From contig DIHO01000020.1 in assembly GCA_002420185.1 (NCBI GenBank), positions 1 through 64,000 of the forward strand: DNA of 64,000 nt, read 5' to 3'. The first letter of the stretch is position 1. Every line of letters starts with the position of its first letter. Under the pieces are notes generated by a model that was not told the DNA's origin, did no database searches, and saw only the letters and a list, made by a program, of their open reading frames with translations. The DNA comes from Opitutales bacterium UBA5694 (GTDB lineage Bacteria > Verrucomicrobiota > Verrucomicrobiia > Opitutales > Opitutaceae). Of the stretch, positions 28,118 to 36,557 are shown one piece after another. A program made the position numbers and the translations under genes.

Positions 28118-28477
28118 GAAACTATTAAAGTTGTGCTTCAACTAGCCTGTGCTTTTGGAATACTGAATGTGTGGCTTATTCGATTCGGAAGACCCACACC
28201 TTACCGAGGTGGAAGCTCCCGCAATATGAGGGAAGAGTTCGACACCTACGGACTATCACCCTCCTTAATGTATATCGTTGGAGGACTGAAGATCGTTCTC
28301 GCTCTGACACTAATTACAGGGATATGGATCACACCTCTTATCAGGCCAGCTGCATTCGGACTGGCAGCACTAATGATTTTCGCATTCCTAATGCACCTTA
28401 AGGTAAGGGACCCAGTGCAGAAATCGCTACCCGCGATTTCCGTTATCTTGATGAGCTCGATTGTGGCACTATCGTAA
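28118..28477 (+). CDS. DoxX-like membrane protein
   Basis: 119 residues from ATG 28118, which begins the first hydrophobic helix. Longer in-frame starts at 28016 add a non-hydrophobic tail. Four transmembrane helices and the GGLKIVLALTLITGIW and AAFGLAALMIFAFLMHLKVRDP segments are typical of the DoxX_2 type. DoxX proteins are small inner-membrane proteins linked to quinones and redox balance. It stands between the Dps relic and the PQQ propeller gene. Confidence 0.75.
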   Translation, partial: ETIKVVLQLACAFGILNVWLIRFGRPTPYRGGSSRNMREEFDTYGLSPSLMYIVGGLKIVLALTLITGIWITPLIRPAAFGLAALMIFAFLMHLKVRDPVQKSLPAISVILMSSIVALS

Positions 28478-28891
28478 GACTTTTAGATCCTTTTGGGTGG
28501 GTGATCTATCCAATAAGACCTTACGATAATTAAGTCTTCTGCCATTACCCGATCGGTCGGAGGCTCTTAGAGCAGGAATGCTCAATGTGCACTTTTCGAC
28601 CACTTTATCTTCAGCGGATATCTCAGACCAAGTGGACACCTTACTCCTATCGAGCAACAAAAAAGTCGCAACTGGACAACAGGAGCTTGAAGCCATTTAG
28701 CGGTTATTAACGATGCGGAGCGTTTGTTTCAATGATACAGCAGCCCACATCAAATCACCCTTTAGTTGAGCTAGTGGGATTAGTCGGATCTAATAGGATG
28801 CAAACATCCATCGAAAACGACCGTATCGTTATATCGGTGAAAAAGTCGGGACAGTAATCTAGCAAAAATTAAAGTTCCGTAGGTGAACCGA
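28478..28891. other. Gap with an unassigned short frame
   Basis: No recognised gene. The plus strand near 28540-28700 has an open frame without early start: LPDRSEALRAGMLNVHFST and then QVDTLLLSSNKKVATGQQEL, ending in TAG. From its ATG (near 28580) it would be about 40 residues. It reads like protein but I cannot assign it; it may be another relic or a small gene. Confidence 0.3.
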
Positions 28892-30163
28892 CTAGCTGTC
28901 CTCAGAAATCTTCCACAAATGGTGCCTTGTCCGGAGATAGATCGTGTTATCCACGACAGCTGGTGAGGCCAGTGTCTCTTCACCCATTTCCATTTCAGAA
29001 ATTATCTCACAGCCATCATCCCGTACTCGAATAACCAAGCAAAGCCCCTCCTCGCTGACAATATACAGAAGATCGCCCACTTGAACCGGCGAAGCGGAAA
29101 ACTTGCCTCTAAGCGGCTCCATCCACCGCAACTCACCCGTCTCCGCATCGAGACTCTGAAGCCGGCCGTTATCCTCTAGAGTAATCACGTTACCGTTGAC
29201 AAAATTAGGGGATGGTGTCTTGGGCATGCTTTTGTGATACATCCATTTCACGTGTGTATCGGTTAAGTCGCCCGTTGCTCCATCGACTCGAATGGCATAG
29301 AAGCTGGGGCGCGAAAAACCAGTACCCATGTAGAGAACGCCATCGACGTATATGGGACGGGTCGACATCGAAAATCCCATCGGGTAACGTACGAGCCAGG
29401 TTTCCTTTCCGTCTTCTGGACGATAGGCACCCACCATACCACTACCTGGGCTTATAATTTCGGTACGACCACCATTCTCAATCACCAATGGCGTGCCATG
29501 TGAAAAATTGTTCTTAACCTGATGGCTTCGCACTGTGCGCCACGCGATCTTGCCCGTTTCTTTGTAAAGAGCCGTTACCATCGGTTTCTCAAAGCTGTCT
29601 GTTGTAAAGACAAGTAGGTCGTCTACCACTACAGGGCTTCCCCCTGCTCCGTTTTTAGCGGTGTAGGAAATTTTCTGCTTCCACAATGTCTCTCCCGTAT
29701 CAAAATCGAGAGCTACGGTCCCCATATGGCCAAAATGAGCATATATCACCCCATCCTCTATCGCTGGAGTTGGACTGGCCAAACTGTTTTTAGGATGTCT
29801 ATCCTGACCCTCTTCTATGGTGGCATACAATACTGTCTTTAACCAAAGGATTTCACCAGTTTTTGCATCTACTTGCAATACCTTTAGATCGTGCAAGTCA
29901 TTAACCGTTTCCTCCATTCCTGTTGTGAGTATGATTTTACCGTCAATCAACAATGGGGATGACCATCCTCTTCCCGGTATTTCGCTTTTCCATACAATAT
30001 TTTTCTCATTTGACCACTCGATAGGAACATTCACTGCCTCCGAGACACCTTGCTCAGCCGGTCCCCGGTATTTTGACCAATCGTCTAGCTTTCCGTAAGA
30101 GGATTGCGACATGGAAGTAAGACTAATAATCGATAGCAAAGAGAAAAAAAATCGAGTACTCAT
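28892..30163 (-). CDS. PQQ-like beta-propeller protein, secreted
   Basis: 423 residues from ATG 30163, which starts a clear signal peptide (cleavage after SSYG); an upstream ATG at 30199 would add 12 residues before it. The mature protein is a PQQ-like propeller (BamB/quinoprotein dehydrogenase-like) with repeated LxVDAKTGEILW, LDFDTGETLWK and LYKETGKIAWR blades. No cytochrome domain. PVC genomes hold many such secreted propellers of unknown substrate. It follows the sulfatase-DUF1080 gene on the same strand with a 44-base gap and probably belongs to that operon. Confidence 0.88.
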   Translation of the reverse strand: MSTRFFFSLLSIISLTSMSQSSYGKLDDWSKYRGPAEQGVSEAVNVPIEWSNEKNIVWKSEIPGRGWSSPLLIDGKIILTTGMEETVNDLHDLKVLQVDAKTGEILWLKTVLYATIEEGQDRHPKNSLASPTPAIEDGVIYAHFGHMGTVALDFDTGETLWKQKISYTAKNGAGGSPVVVDDLLVFTTDSFEKPMVTALYKETGKIAWRTVRSHQVKNNFSHGTPLVIENGGRTEIISPGSGMVGAYRPEDGKETWLVRYPMGFSMSTRPIYVDGVLYMGTGFSRPSFYAIRVDGATGDLTDTHVKWMYHKSMPKTPSPNFVNGNVITLEDNGRLQSLDAETGELRWMEPLRGKFSASPVQVGDLLYIVSEEGLCLVIRVRDDGCEIISEMEMGEETLASPAVVDNTIYLRTRHHLWKISEDS

Positions 30164-30207
30164 AATGGGTAATTCAGTTCTCAATTCGGATTGCTTCACT
30201 CTTCAAA

Positions 30208-32400
30208 CTATAGCTCGCCATATATCGGCGCTTTCCAGTCGGGGGGCAGCTTTCCTTGCGGACGTACTCCATGAGCGGTCGCTGGGATGGGATGATTCTT
30301 CGCAGACTTCAATGGAAGGTTGTCAGGTAAATGCTTAATTTTGAAATCCTTGTATTCGATGGTCATTGCCGGACCCGCATGCAATTGCACGGCGAGTACA
30401 CCATCAAGCGAACGTCCCTCATCATCAAAGTCTAACAAGTCTGCGGTCTTGTGACCATTGATCCAATGTTGGTGGTGATTGCCAATTACTCGAACTCTGT
30501 ACTCGTGCCATTCGCTGGGAGGAAATTCCTTCACGGGCATCATTTCCGTAACCCATGGCCGCCCCTTTTCATCAACAATCACTTTCTCGCCCGAGTGCGA
30601 AAGGATACGACGCCCCTTCTCTTCATAGAGCATTCCATTAAACTTCGAAACATTTGCAACCACATCACATTGATATCCGGATACAACATCCAAACCTAAA
30701 TAGGGACGCGACTGACCGCGATACTGAATCCCACTGTTGCCCCCTTTACTGACTCTAACCTTCACCTTCAGGTCGAAATTGCGAACCGTCGATCCCTTCC
30801 AGCTAAGAAAACTGTTTGATTTCAGACTCCCATCGGTCGTCCCCTTGAGAATGCCATTATCTAGCAACCAGTGCTCCAGGTTACCTGCCCAATTCCTACC
30901 TAGCGAGCCTTCGAGGAGATTTTGGTACCCATCTGCTCCCGGCTTATTCGTAACGGAGGCTGAGGCATAGGGATAGGGTGGCGTCGAATAGGTGAATTTA
31001 CTAGCCGGGGTAGCGAGAGGGCCACCCAACTCTTCCACTCGCCTATCAGTGCGTTGGCGCATGGTTTTCAAGATATCCGAGTATTCGGGGTGGCTCGCTA
31101 GGTTGACGAGCTCATCAGGATCGTTTTTCAGGTCGTGTAGAAATTCGTAATTTCCGTGATCAAAGTACCGCGCGTACTTAAACTGCTCATTGCGGATTCC
31201 TTCGAACGCCGGAATCCTCTGCCTTACCGCAAAGTGCTCATGGAACGTTTCCTTACGCCAGTCTTTGGGCGTTCCCTTTGACACGATCGGCTCAAGACTT
31301 CTCCCCTGATATCGATCGGGAATCTCTGCTCCGGCCCAATCTAGAAAGGTTGAGGGAAAGTCTAAATTAAGAGCCAGTGAATCCGTCACCTGGCCTTTCT
31401 GTTTTTGGGGTACACGAGGATCAAATATGATCAAAGGTACCCGCAGCGACTCTTCGTAATGCGACCATTTACCAGCGAATCCTCTGTTACCCATGTGGTA
31501 TCCATTGTCAGCGGAATACACAATGATCGTATTGTCCGCCAAACCGGCTTCCTCAAGAGCTTCCATGAAACGCCCCAGTGCCCCGTCGATTCCACTGATC
31601 ATGCGGTAGTAAGCACGCATGTTAAACTCGTACTTTTCCTTTGTGTTCCATCTCCAGAAATAACGCTCTCGATTAATCGTCGTTTTGAGAAAATCCGGCT
31701 GAGCTTCAAATATGGCCGGATCACTTAAACGAGGTGCTTTGAATTCAACATCATCATACGCTCCGTCCATTGCTCGCGGCCAAGGGAACTGCCCAATGCC
31801 TGGGCGGCGGTCACTATCTTCCGCATGGGCCGCACTAAACCAGAGGTTCAAAGCGAAAGGCTGGTCCTTTGGCTGGCTCTTGATGAAATCGATACCACGA
31901 TCGACGATTACCTCCGTTTCATGCCGAAGGCTTCCATCAGGCATCTCTTTATAAAATGGATTTCGGAAAATGATCTCCATTTCGTCGAAATGATCCTCGG
32001 GCTTGTAGACTTTCGGCATCTTCGCGTGCCACTTGCCAAAGTACCCTGTTCGATAACCTTCTTCTCGAAGGATATCTGATACCAAAGTTTCAACCGCACT
32101 GACTCGGGCTAACTCCGGATTTCCCTTTTCTCCATAACTGCGACCTGTCAATCCCGTTAGAATCGTCGTGCGGCTGACCCAGCAGATCGACTGGCTCACA
32201 AAGGCATTCCTAAAAAGGGTGCCCTGCTCCGCAAGCGAATCGATATTCGGGGTTTGAATAATCTCGTTCCCGTAGCAACCCAAGGTATCGGTCGTTTGAT
32301 CATCCGCAAAAAAGAAGACAATATTCGGCTTATCTGTACCCCACAGGCAGGCCGAAAAAGTAAGCGTTAGGCTAAGATAAAAAACAGCTCGATTCATCAC
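30208..32400 (-). CDS. Sulfatase fused to a DUF1080 domain
   Basis: 730 residues. A signal peptide (1-21) is followed by a formylglycine-type sulfatase (about 24-470), with metal ligands in FFADDQ, the active-site motif CWVSR at 73-77 in place of the usual CxPxR, and the D-N pair in YSADNGYHMG. Residues about 495-710 are a DUF1080 domain (LDVVSGYQCDVVAN, SEWHEYRVRV, IEYKDFKIKHLP). The fusion joins sulfate-ester cleavage to a 3-keto-glycoside hydrolase-like module, so both may act on the same sulfated saccharide in the periplasm. Whether CWVSR is converted by FGE is not clear, though Val at that position is seen in some PVC sulfatases as far as I recall. Middle gene of a minus-strand trio. Confidence 0.92.
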   Translation of the reverse strand: MMNRAVFYLSLTLTFSACLWGTDKPNIVFFFADDQTTDTLGCYGNEIIQTPNIDSLAEQGTLFRNAFVSQSICWVSRTTILTGLTGRSYGEKGNPELARVSAVETLVSDILREEGYRTGYFGKWHAKMPKVYKPEDHFDEMEIIFRNPFYKEMPDGSLRHETEVIVDRGIDFIKSQPKDQPFALNLWFSAAHAEDSDRRPGIGQFPWPRAMDGAYDDVEFKAPRLSDPAIFEAQPDFLKTTINRERYFWRWNTKEKYEFNMRAYYRMISGIDGALGRFMEALEEAGLADNTIIVYSADNGYHMGNRGFAGKWSHYEESLRVPLIIFDPRVPQKQKGQVTDSLALNLDFPSTFLDWAGAEIPDRYQGRSLEPIVSKGTPKDWRKETFHEHFAVRQRIPAFEGIRNEQFKYARYFDHGNYEFLHDLKNDPDELVNLASHPEYSDILKTMRQRTDRRVEELGGPLATPASKFTYSTPPYPYASASVTNKPGADGYQNLLEGSLGRNWAGNLEHWLLDNGILKGTTDGSLKSNSFLSWKGSTVRNFDLKVKVRVSKGGNSGIQYRGQSRPYLGLDVVSGYQCDVVANVSKFNGMLYEEKGRRILSHSGEKVIVDEKGRPWVTEMMPVKEFPPSEWHEYRVRVIGNHHQHWINGHKTADLLDFDDEGRSLDGVLAVQLHAGPAMTIEYKDFKIKHLPDNLPLKSAKNHPIPATAHGVRPQGKLPPDWKAPIYGEL

Positions 32401-32550
32401 GTTATCGAATTTCTAGACAGACTAAAGTCAGACGGAACTACTAGCGAGACAATCCATTGAGGTCACCTCATTGGCAATCTGTAAAACACGCCTCGTAGAA
32501 GTATTTCCCGCATGGTGGTGGAAAAAGGACCCTTGAGATCAAAAATCGAG

Positions 32551-33753
32551 CTAATACCGTGTGTTCTCTTTCGCTTCTGTGAGAAAGGATTCAATCGTCT
32601 CCCGTGCAAACGCCGCCCCCTTGGCAGGATCGTAGGGCTCGCCCCTTTCCAGCTTAGCTGCGTATTCAAAATGGTATTCAAATTGACTGCGGTTCTCGAC
32701 TTTGCTTTTCAGCGAAAAGTGGTCCCATTTTTCATAAACGGCTTTCCACGCTTCCCGAACATCGTGCCAATAGGGCCCGGTTTTTTCCCAATAGCTATCC
32801 GAGCTATCCAGGCTTGGGCTAACGATTCGCTCGTATCGGTCGATTCCTAATTCGTGTCCCCGGTATGCCGTTGCCTCCGAAGCGTCCCCAGCGATCCGCT
32901 TCCAGTTGTTTTGCTCATGAATCCAGCCTGTCGGTACAATGACAATACGATGAAAGCCCTCCATCACATCATAGTCATCACGAACCGAATATTCGCGTCG
33001 CGGCAGAGGTCGCCATGAGTTTTCACCCGTCCAAATCGATCGATTCCCATCGTGTGTCCATCGTCCGATGGCTTCGTAGCGGGGAGAATCGTCCACCTGC
33101 CAAACCGCTTGCGACCATCTGCCAGATACTGATTCCGATTCTTGACGTTCACGGCCCCAAGATGCACTCCCTCTGAATGTGTGGAGATCCGTATCTTCGT
33201 ATGTCCAGTCTTGTCTCCAATGCTTAATCACCATCGGTTCCATGATGGAGCCATTGTCCATCTCGAAATGCATGACCAGCGTGTGCTGCAGACTAATGAA
33301 ATCCCTACTATCCTCCAAAATGCGAATTTCTTCTGTAGCCCAAGAATAATAGGGCCGCGTGGGTTCGTACTCATGATAGAGACCCAACGTTTCCATAAAA
33401 TGGAAACTGGTTTTGTAGTCGCCTGCTAGTGACAAAATGGCTGCCCGATCCTTTTCGAATGAACTCGATGCGGAGGCAATTTCAACCAAGGGCAGTTTTC
33501 TAGCGGGTGCGAAGTCTACAGGTGTTCCTTGCGTCGTCCCCCCTCTAGGACTAGCCAGTCCAGCGGGAAGATTTCCCCAGCCAAACACGTAAGCCGACGA
33601 GGTGATCAATGAATCCGCAACGGTTTCCTTCCCTGAGGTCGTTGCTCTCGATCCGAAGCTCGCTTCACTCAAATTTTCTGATGTGCTATAGCAGCCGCTT
33701 AAGAGCGACGTAACGATTAAGACCAGCGAGACATAGAATACGTTTTTCATCAA
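32551..33753 (-). CDS. DUF6607 family lipoprotein
   Basis: 400 residues with lipobox LLSGC at the end of the signal (Cys21). The mature part has the Trp-rich, antiparallel-beta pattern of DUF6607: GLYHEYEPTRPYYSWATEE, IKHWRQDWTYED, the WTHDGNRSIWTG segment and PTGWIHEQNNWK. Function of the family is unknown. A linker of about 75 residues, rich in Ser, Ala and Pro, follows the lipidated Cys. First gene of a minus-strand block with the sulfatase-DUF1080 fusion (150-base gap) and the propeller gene. Confidence 0.8.
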   Translation of the reverse strand: MMKNVFYVSLVLIVTSLLSGCYSTSENLSEASFGSRATTSGKETVADSLITSSAYVFGWGNLPAGLASPRGGTTQGTPVDFAPARKLPLVEIASASSSFEKDRAAILSLAGDYKTSFHFMETLGLYHEYEPTRPYYSWATEEIRILEDSRDFISLQHTLVMHFEMDNGSIMEPMVIKHWRQDWTYEDTDLHTFRGSASWGRERQESESVSGRWSQAVWQVDDSPRYEAIGRWTHDGNRSIWTGENSWRPLPRREYSVRDDYDVMEGFHRIVIVPTGWIHEQNNWKRIAGDASEATAYRGHELGIDRYERIVSPSLDSSDSYWEKTGPYWHDVREAWKAVYEKWDHFSLKSKVENRSQFEYHFEYAAKLERGEPYDPAKGAAFARETIESFLTEAKENTRY

Positions 33754-34334
33754 AAAGTTGAACGGGTTTCTTGTGAGAGCGGCTTTAAGCCGCGATTACC
33801 ATTAACATTTGTTCGCAGCGTCGCAACGCACTGTGGCTTGTAATAATAATTTCCAAAAAAACGAAACAATACATAGTTGCCACTGACCGTACTAAGTTCC
33901 CGCAAATCACGCCAAAACATCCCTTTTTACATGTCCATGCACATCGATTACGCGACCGTTTGACTTTCAAACACACCATGACAACCTATTGAAGTCGAGC
34001 CCCAAAATATGCAGAACTTTTGAATAGCACTCCCAAATCAATTCGGATTCACTTCCGCTCGCCGCCAAGAGTCATCGGTCACCACAAAACCCAAACTCCG
34101 AATTAGATAGCTCCCCAGTTCTGTTCTCGCAAACCTTGAGAACAGATAATTTCGCCTTTGCGGCCCCAAAAAAATATCGATTTTCTACGATTATTCCCGA
34201 GCCCACGCACTGCACTACGGTATCGTTCTTCGCAAAATCCTCGTCATTCCCATCACGTGATCAGAGCTCTTCTGTAAAAATCCCAGTTGCGAATAAGTTG
34301 CCTCCGCAGGTTCATGGGCTCTACAAGATTGAGG
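33754..34334. other. Gap with REP-like element and unassigned frame
   Basis: No intact gene. It holds the REP-like palindrome at 33773-33798. On the minus strand near 34040-34190 an open frame without a start reads RTELGSYLIRSLGFVVTDD and then a stop before FGSAIQKFCIF; it is protein-like but unassigned. The rest is AT-rich. Confidence 0.35.
33773..33798. repeat. REP-like palindrome
   Basis: GTGAGAGCGGCTTTAAGCCGCGA contains the near-perfect palindrome GCGGCTT-T-AAGCCGC. The same core recurs at 61198-61287 and, degraded, at 22855. It lies just upstream of the DUF6607 gene. Confidence 0.65.
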
Positions 34335-34862
34335 ATGAACGAACGGACACTCTATATTGATGCCAGTGTGGACACGAAATCGAAAACCGGTTTCGGAGCC
34401 CATTTGCTTATCGATCGATCCGCTTCCACTACAGAATACCAAAATGGGATCGAGGTCAAACAGTTCGATTTCACATCCTCAACCAAACTCGAGCTGCAAA
34501 ATTTACTTTGGGCATTTAGCCAGATTAGAGTCACTGGAGGTAGTTTAGTAGTATATACGGACTCTCAGAACTTAATCCAACTGCCAGTGCGGCGATCGGC
34601 TCTTGAACAGAAAAAATTCAAGTCTAAAAAGGGATTACTGCTCCGAAATCACGAACTTTATCGTCAATTCTTCAAAGGGATGGACCGGTTCGATTGCCGG
34701 CTAGTGAAGGTTAAGGGTCATAAACGAAATTCAGAGAAAGATACTAACGACAAAATCTTCACATTCGTAGATCGAGCTGCCAGGAAAGCATTGAGGTCAC
34801 ACCTATCAATGTGGACGAAACCCCTCCGAATGAAGGGACACCGATGCCTTCCCTCGCCTTGA
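34335..34862 (+). CDS. RNase H-like nuclease domain protein
   Basis: 175 residues from ATG 34335; upstream in-frame starts add an Arg-rich tail with no domain content. The RNase H fold is complete, with the four catalytic carboxylates in order: Asp9 (LYIDASVD), Glu53 (TKLELQ), Asp76 (VYTDSQ) and Asp146 (FVDRAARKAL), plus His129 (VKGHK) near the flexible loop. These cleave RNA in RNA-DNA hybrids with two metal ions. The sequence is diverged from standard RnhA, closer to stand-alone RNase HI-like proteins. It is isolated, and its 3' end overlaps a PQQ-propeller relic on the opposite strand. The last 20 residues are probably not conserved. Confidence 0.8.
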   Translation: MNERTLYIDASVDTKSKTGFGAHLLIDRSASTTEYQNGIEVKQFDFTSSTKLELQNLLWAFSQIRVTGGSLVVYTDSQNLIQLPVRRSALEQKKFKSKKGLLLRNHELYRQFFKGMDRFDCRLVKVKGHKRNSEKDTNDKIFTFVDRAARKALRSHLSMWTKPLRMKGHRCLPSP

Positions 34863-35130
34863 AATCAAGCTGCCAAATTATGCTGCCGGTCGAGACTTCG
34901 AGACAGGTCAATACATCGAGCATGCTCAGAACGAGAAGGTGGGTGCCATTCGTCGCGAAGAAAGAGTAAGGGGTAACGACTTTCCAAAACACATTCTTTT
35001 CTTCAAAATGGAAAAATAGAAGCCTGCCTCTGAAATGTATTAAGGGATTCTTCGGAAAACCCATCCAAGTGTTATCCAAGGTCCGAATCCATCTAACTAA
35101 AAGAGGCAAGCAGACGAGAAAGGTAACGGT
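34800..35130 (-). pseudogene. PQQ-like propeller, N-terminal relic
   Basis: The minus frame gives a short hydrophobic start (VTFLVCLPLLV) and then blade-type text: EEKNVFWKVVTPYS, LLVLSMLDVLTCLEVSTG and IIWQLDFKAREGIGVPSFGG, after which similarity ends near 34800. That is about 100 residues of a protein that should have 400 or more. The missing remainder is replaced by the 3' end of the RNase H gene on the other strand. The only start visible is a TTG at 35109. A truncated relic of a secreted quinoprotein-like propeller. Confidence 0.6.
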
Positions 35131-35168
35131 TTCCTGATCACTAATCCTGTCAGATTAACGTGTGGGGT

Positions 35169-36557
35169 CTAGTTTGAATCAAGAACGGTTTTATCTTCAC
35201 CCATGGCACGCTTGAGATTCGCGACTGCAACAATGTGCCGGTAGTTTGCTTCAAGGCGGTTCGTCCTGGATTCGGTTAAGGCAAACTGGGCTTCAAATAC
35301 ATCAAGCTGGTCTATCGCTCCCGCATCGTAGCGACTATCAGCCAGACGAAGTGCTTCCTCGGCTTGCTCGACTGCCTTGGCTACGGCGTTCACCAATTCC
35401 TCCGCCTCTTGGAATTCTGATATCGCCTGACGCACCTCAACCTCAATCGCCAAGCGGAGAGAATCCCGCTCGATCCGAGATTGCTCCAGCTGTGATCGGG
35501 CTTGACGCACCCGTCCTTTACGAGCTGCTCCGTCGAAGATGTCCCAAGTAGCCACCACGCCCACGGTCCATCCTTCGGGCCTTTCATCGAAAGATTCAGA
35601 AAAATTGCTCTTACGTTTTCCGTAGCTTCCAATCAAATCAAGACTGGGACGGTAGTCTGATCGGGCAATTTCCAAACCGGCATCTCTGGCTTCTTCAATC
35701 AGGCGAAGTCGTTCCAGTTCGGAGCGATTCGATAAGGCCAAATCTAGGCAATTCGCCAAGTCGTAGGCTACCGGTTCGTATTTTAGCTCTCCCAATAGCT
35801 CGGGAACGCTATCCAGATTATTCGAATCACGGCGATAGTTTCCATATCCTATACTTCGGCGTAGTTGATCGATAGCGACACGAAATGCGCTCCGACGACG
35901 AATCAAGGCGGGTTTCGCATTTGCTAACAAAACTTCTGCTCGTAGAACTTCGAAATCGGAAACAGCCCCAGCCTTGACTTTATTCTGAGCATCTTCCAGC
36001 ACTTTCTCTAGCAACTTTATGTTTTGCTCTTGGACTTTAATCTGGTCACGAGCCAGCAATGTGCGGTAGTAGCGAGTCGTGACTTCCAGCATGGCATCCA
36101 TGATCGTACTTTCAAGAAAGAGCCGAACTGACTCCCTCGTCAGATCCTGAGCTTTCAAAGCCGCCTTAATCCCACCCCCTTGGTAGATGGCCTGGCGTAG
36201 ATTGAGGCTGATTCCCCATGTGTTGTCGCTTGCTACTCCAAATCCATCTACTACTTCACTTAAACCTTCATCCAATCTCTGATAGTCTAAGTTCAATGTG
36301 AGGCTAGGACGCGTCCGTGCTTTCACTTCAACAATAATCCCTTCCTGCTCCTCGATTTGCTCGATCGCTCGACGAATATTAAAGTTGTTATTCAACGCAA
36401 AGCTGAGTGCCGTATTCAAATCGAGCGTGTCAGGCACTTCTAAGGGAAGATCGTCTTGCCCGATACTAAGGGTAGACGCAGAAGCGAATATAATCAAACC
36501 AAGTACCTTCACTTTTGCTACAAATCTAATCGATTTGTCTATCTCAATGGAATTCAT
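35169..36557 (-). CDS. TolC-family outer-membrane efflux protein
   Basis: 462 residues with an N-terminal signal peptide and two outer-membrane efflux (OEP) repeats of long coiled-coil helices, for example RALEEA-type segments with DLNTALSFALNNNFNI at the start of repeat 1 and DLALSNRSELERLRLIEEA at the start of repeat 2. It forms the trimeric exit duct of an RND pump. Overlaps the RND gene by four bases and is the last gene of the operon (adaptor, pump, duct). Confidence 0.92.
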   Translation of the reverse strand: MNSIEIDKSIRFVAKVKVLGLIIFASASTLSIGQDDLPLEVPDTLDLNTALSFALNNNFNIRRAIEQIEEQEGIIVEVKARTRPSLTLNLDYQRLDEGLSEVVDGFGVASDNTWGISLNLRQAIYQGGGIKAALKAQDLTRESVRLFLESTIMDAMLEVTTRYYRTLLARDQIKVQEQNIKLLEKVLEDAQNKVKAGAVSDFEVLRAEVLLANAKPALIRRRSAFRVAIDQLRRSIGYGNYRRDSNNLDSVPELLGELKYEPVAYDLANCLDLALSNRSELERLRLIEEARDAGLEIARSDYRPSLDLIGSYGKRKSNFSESFDERPEGWTVGVVATWDIFDGAARKGRVRQARSQLEQSRIERDSLRLAIEVEVRQAISEFQEAEELVNAVAKAVEQAEEALRLADSRYDAGAIDQLDVFEAQFALTESRTNRLEANYRHIVAVANLKRAMGEDKTVLDSN

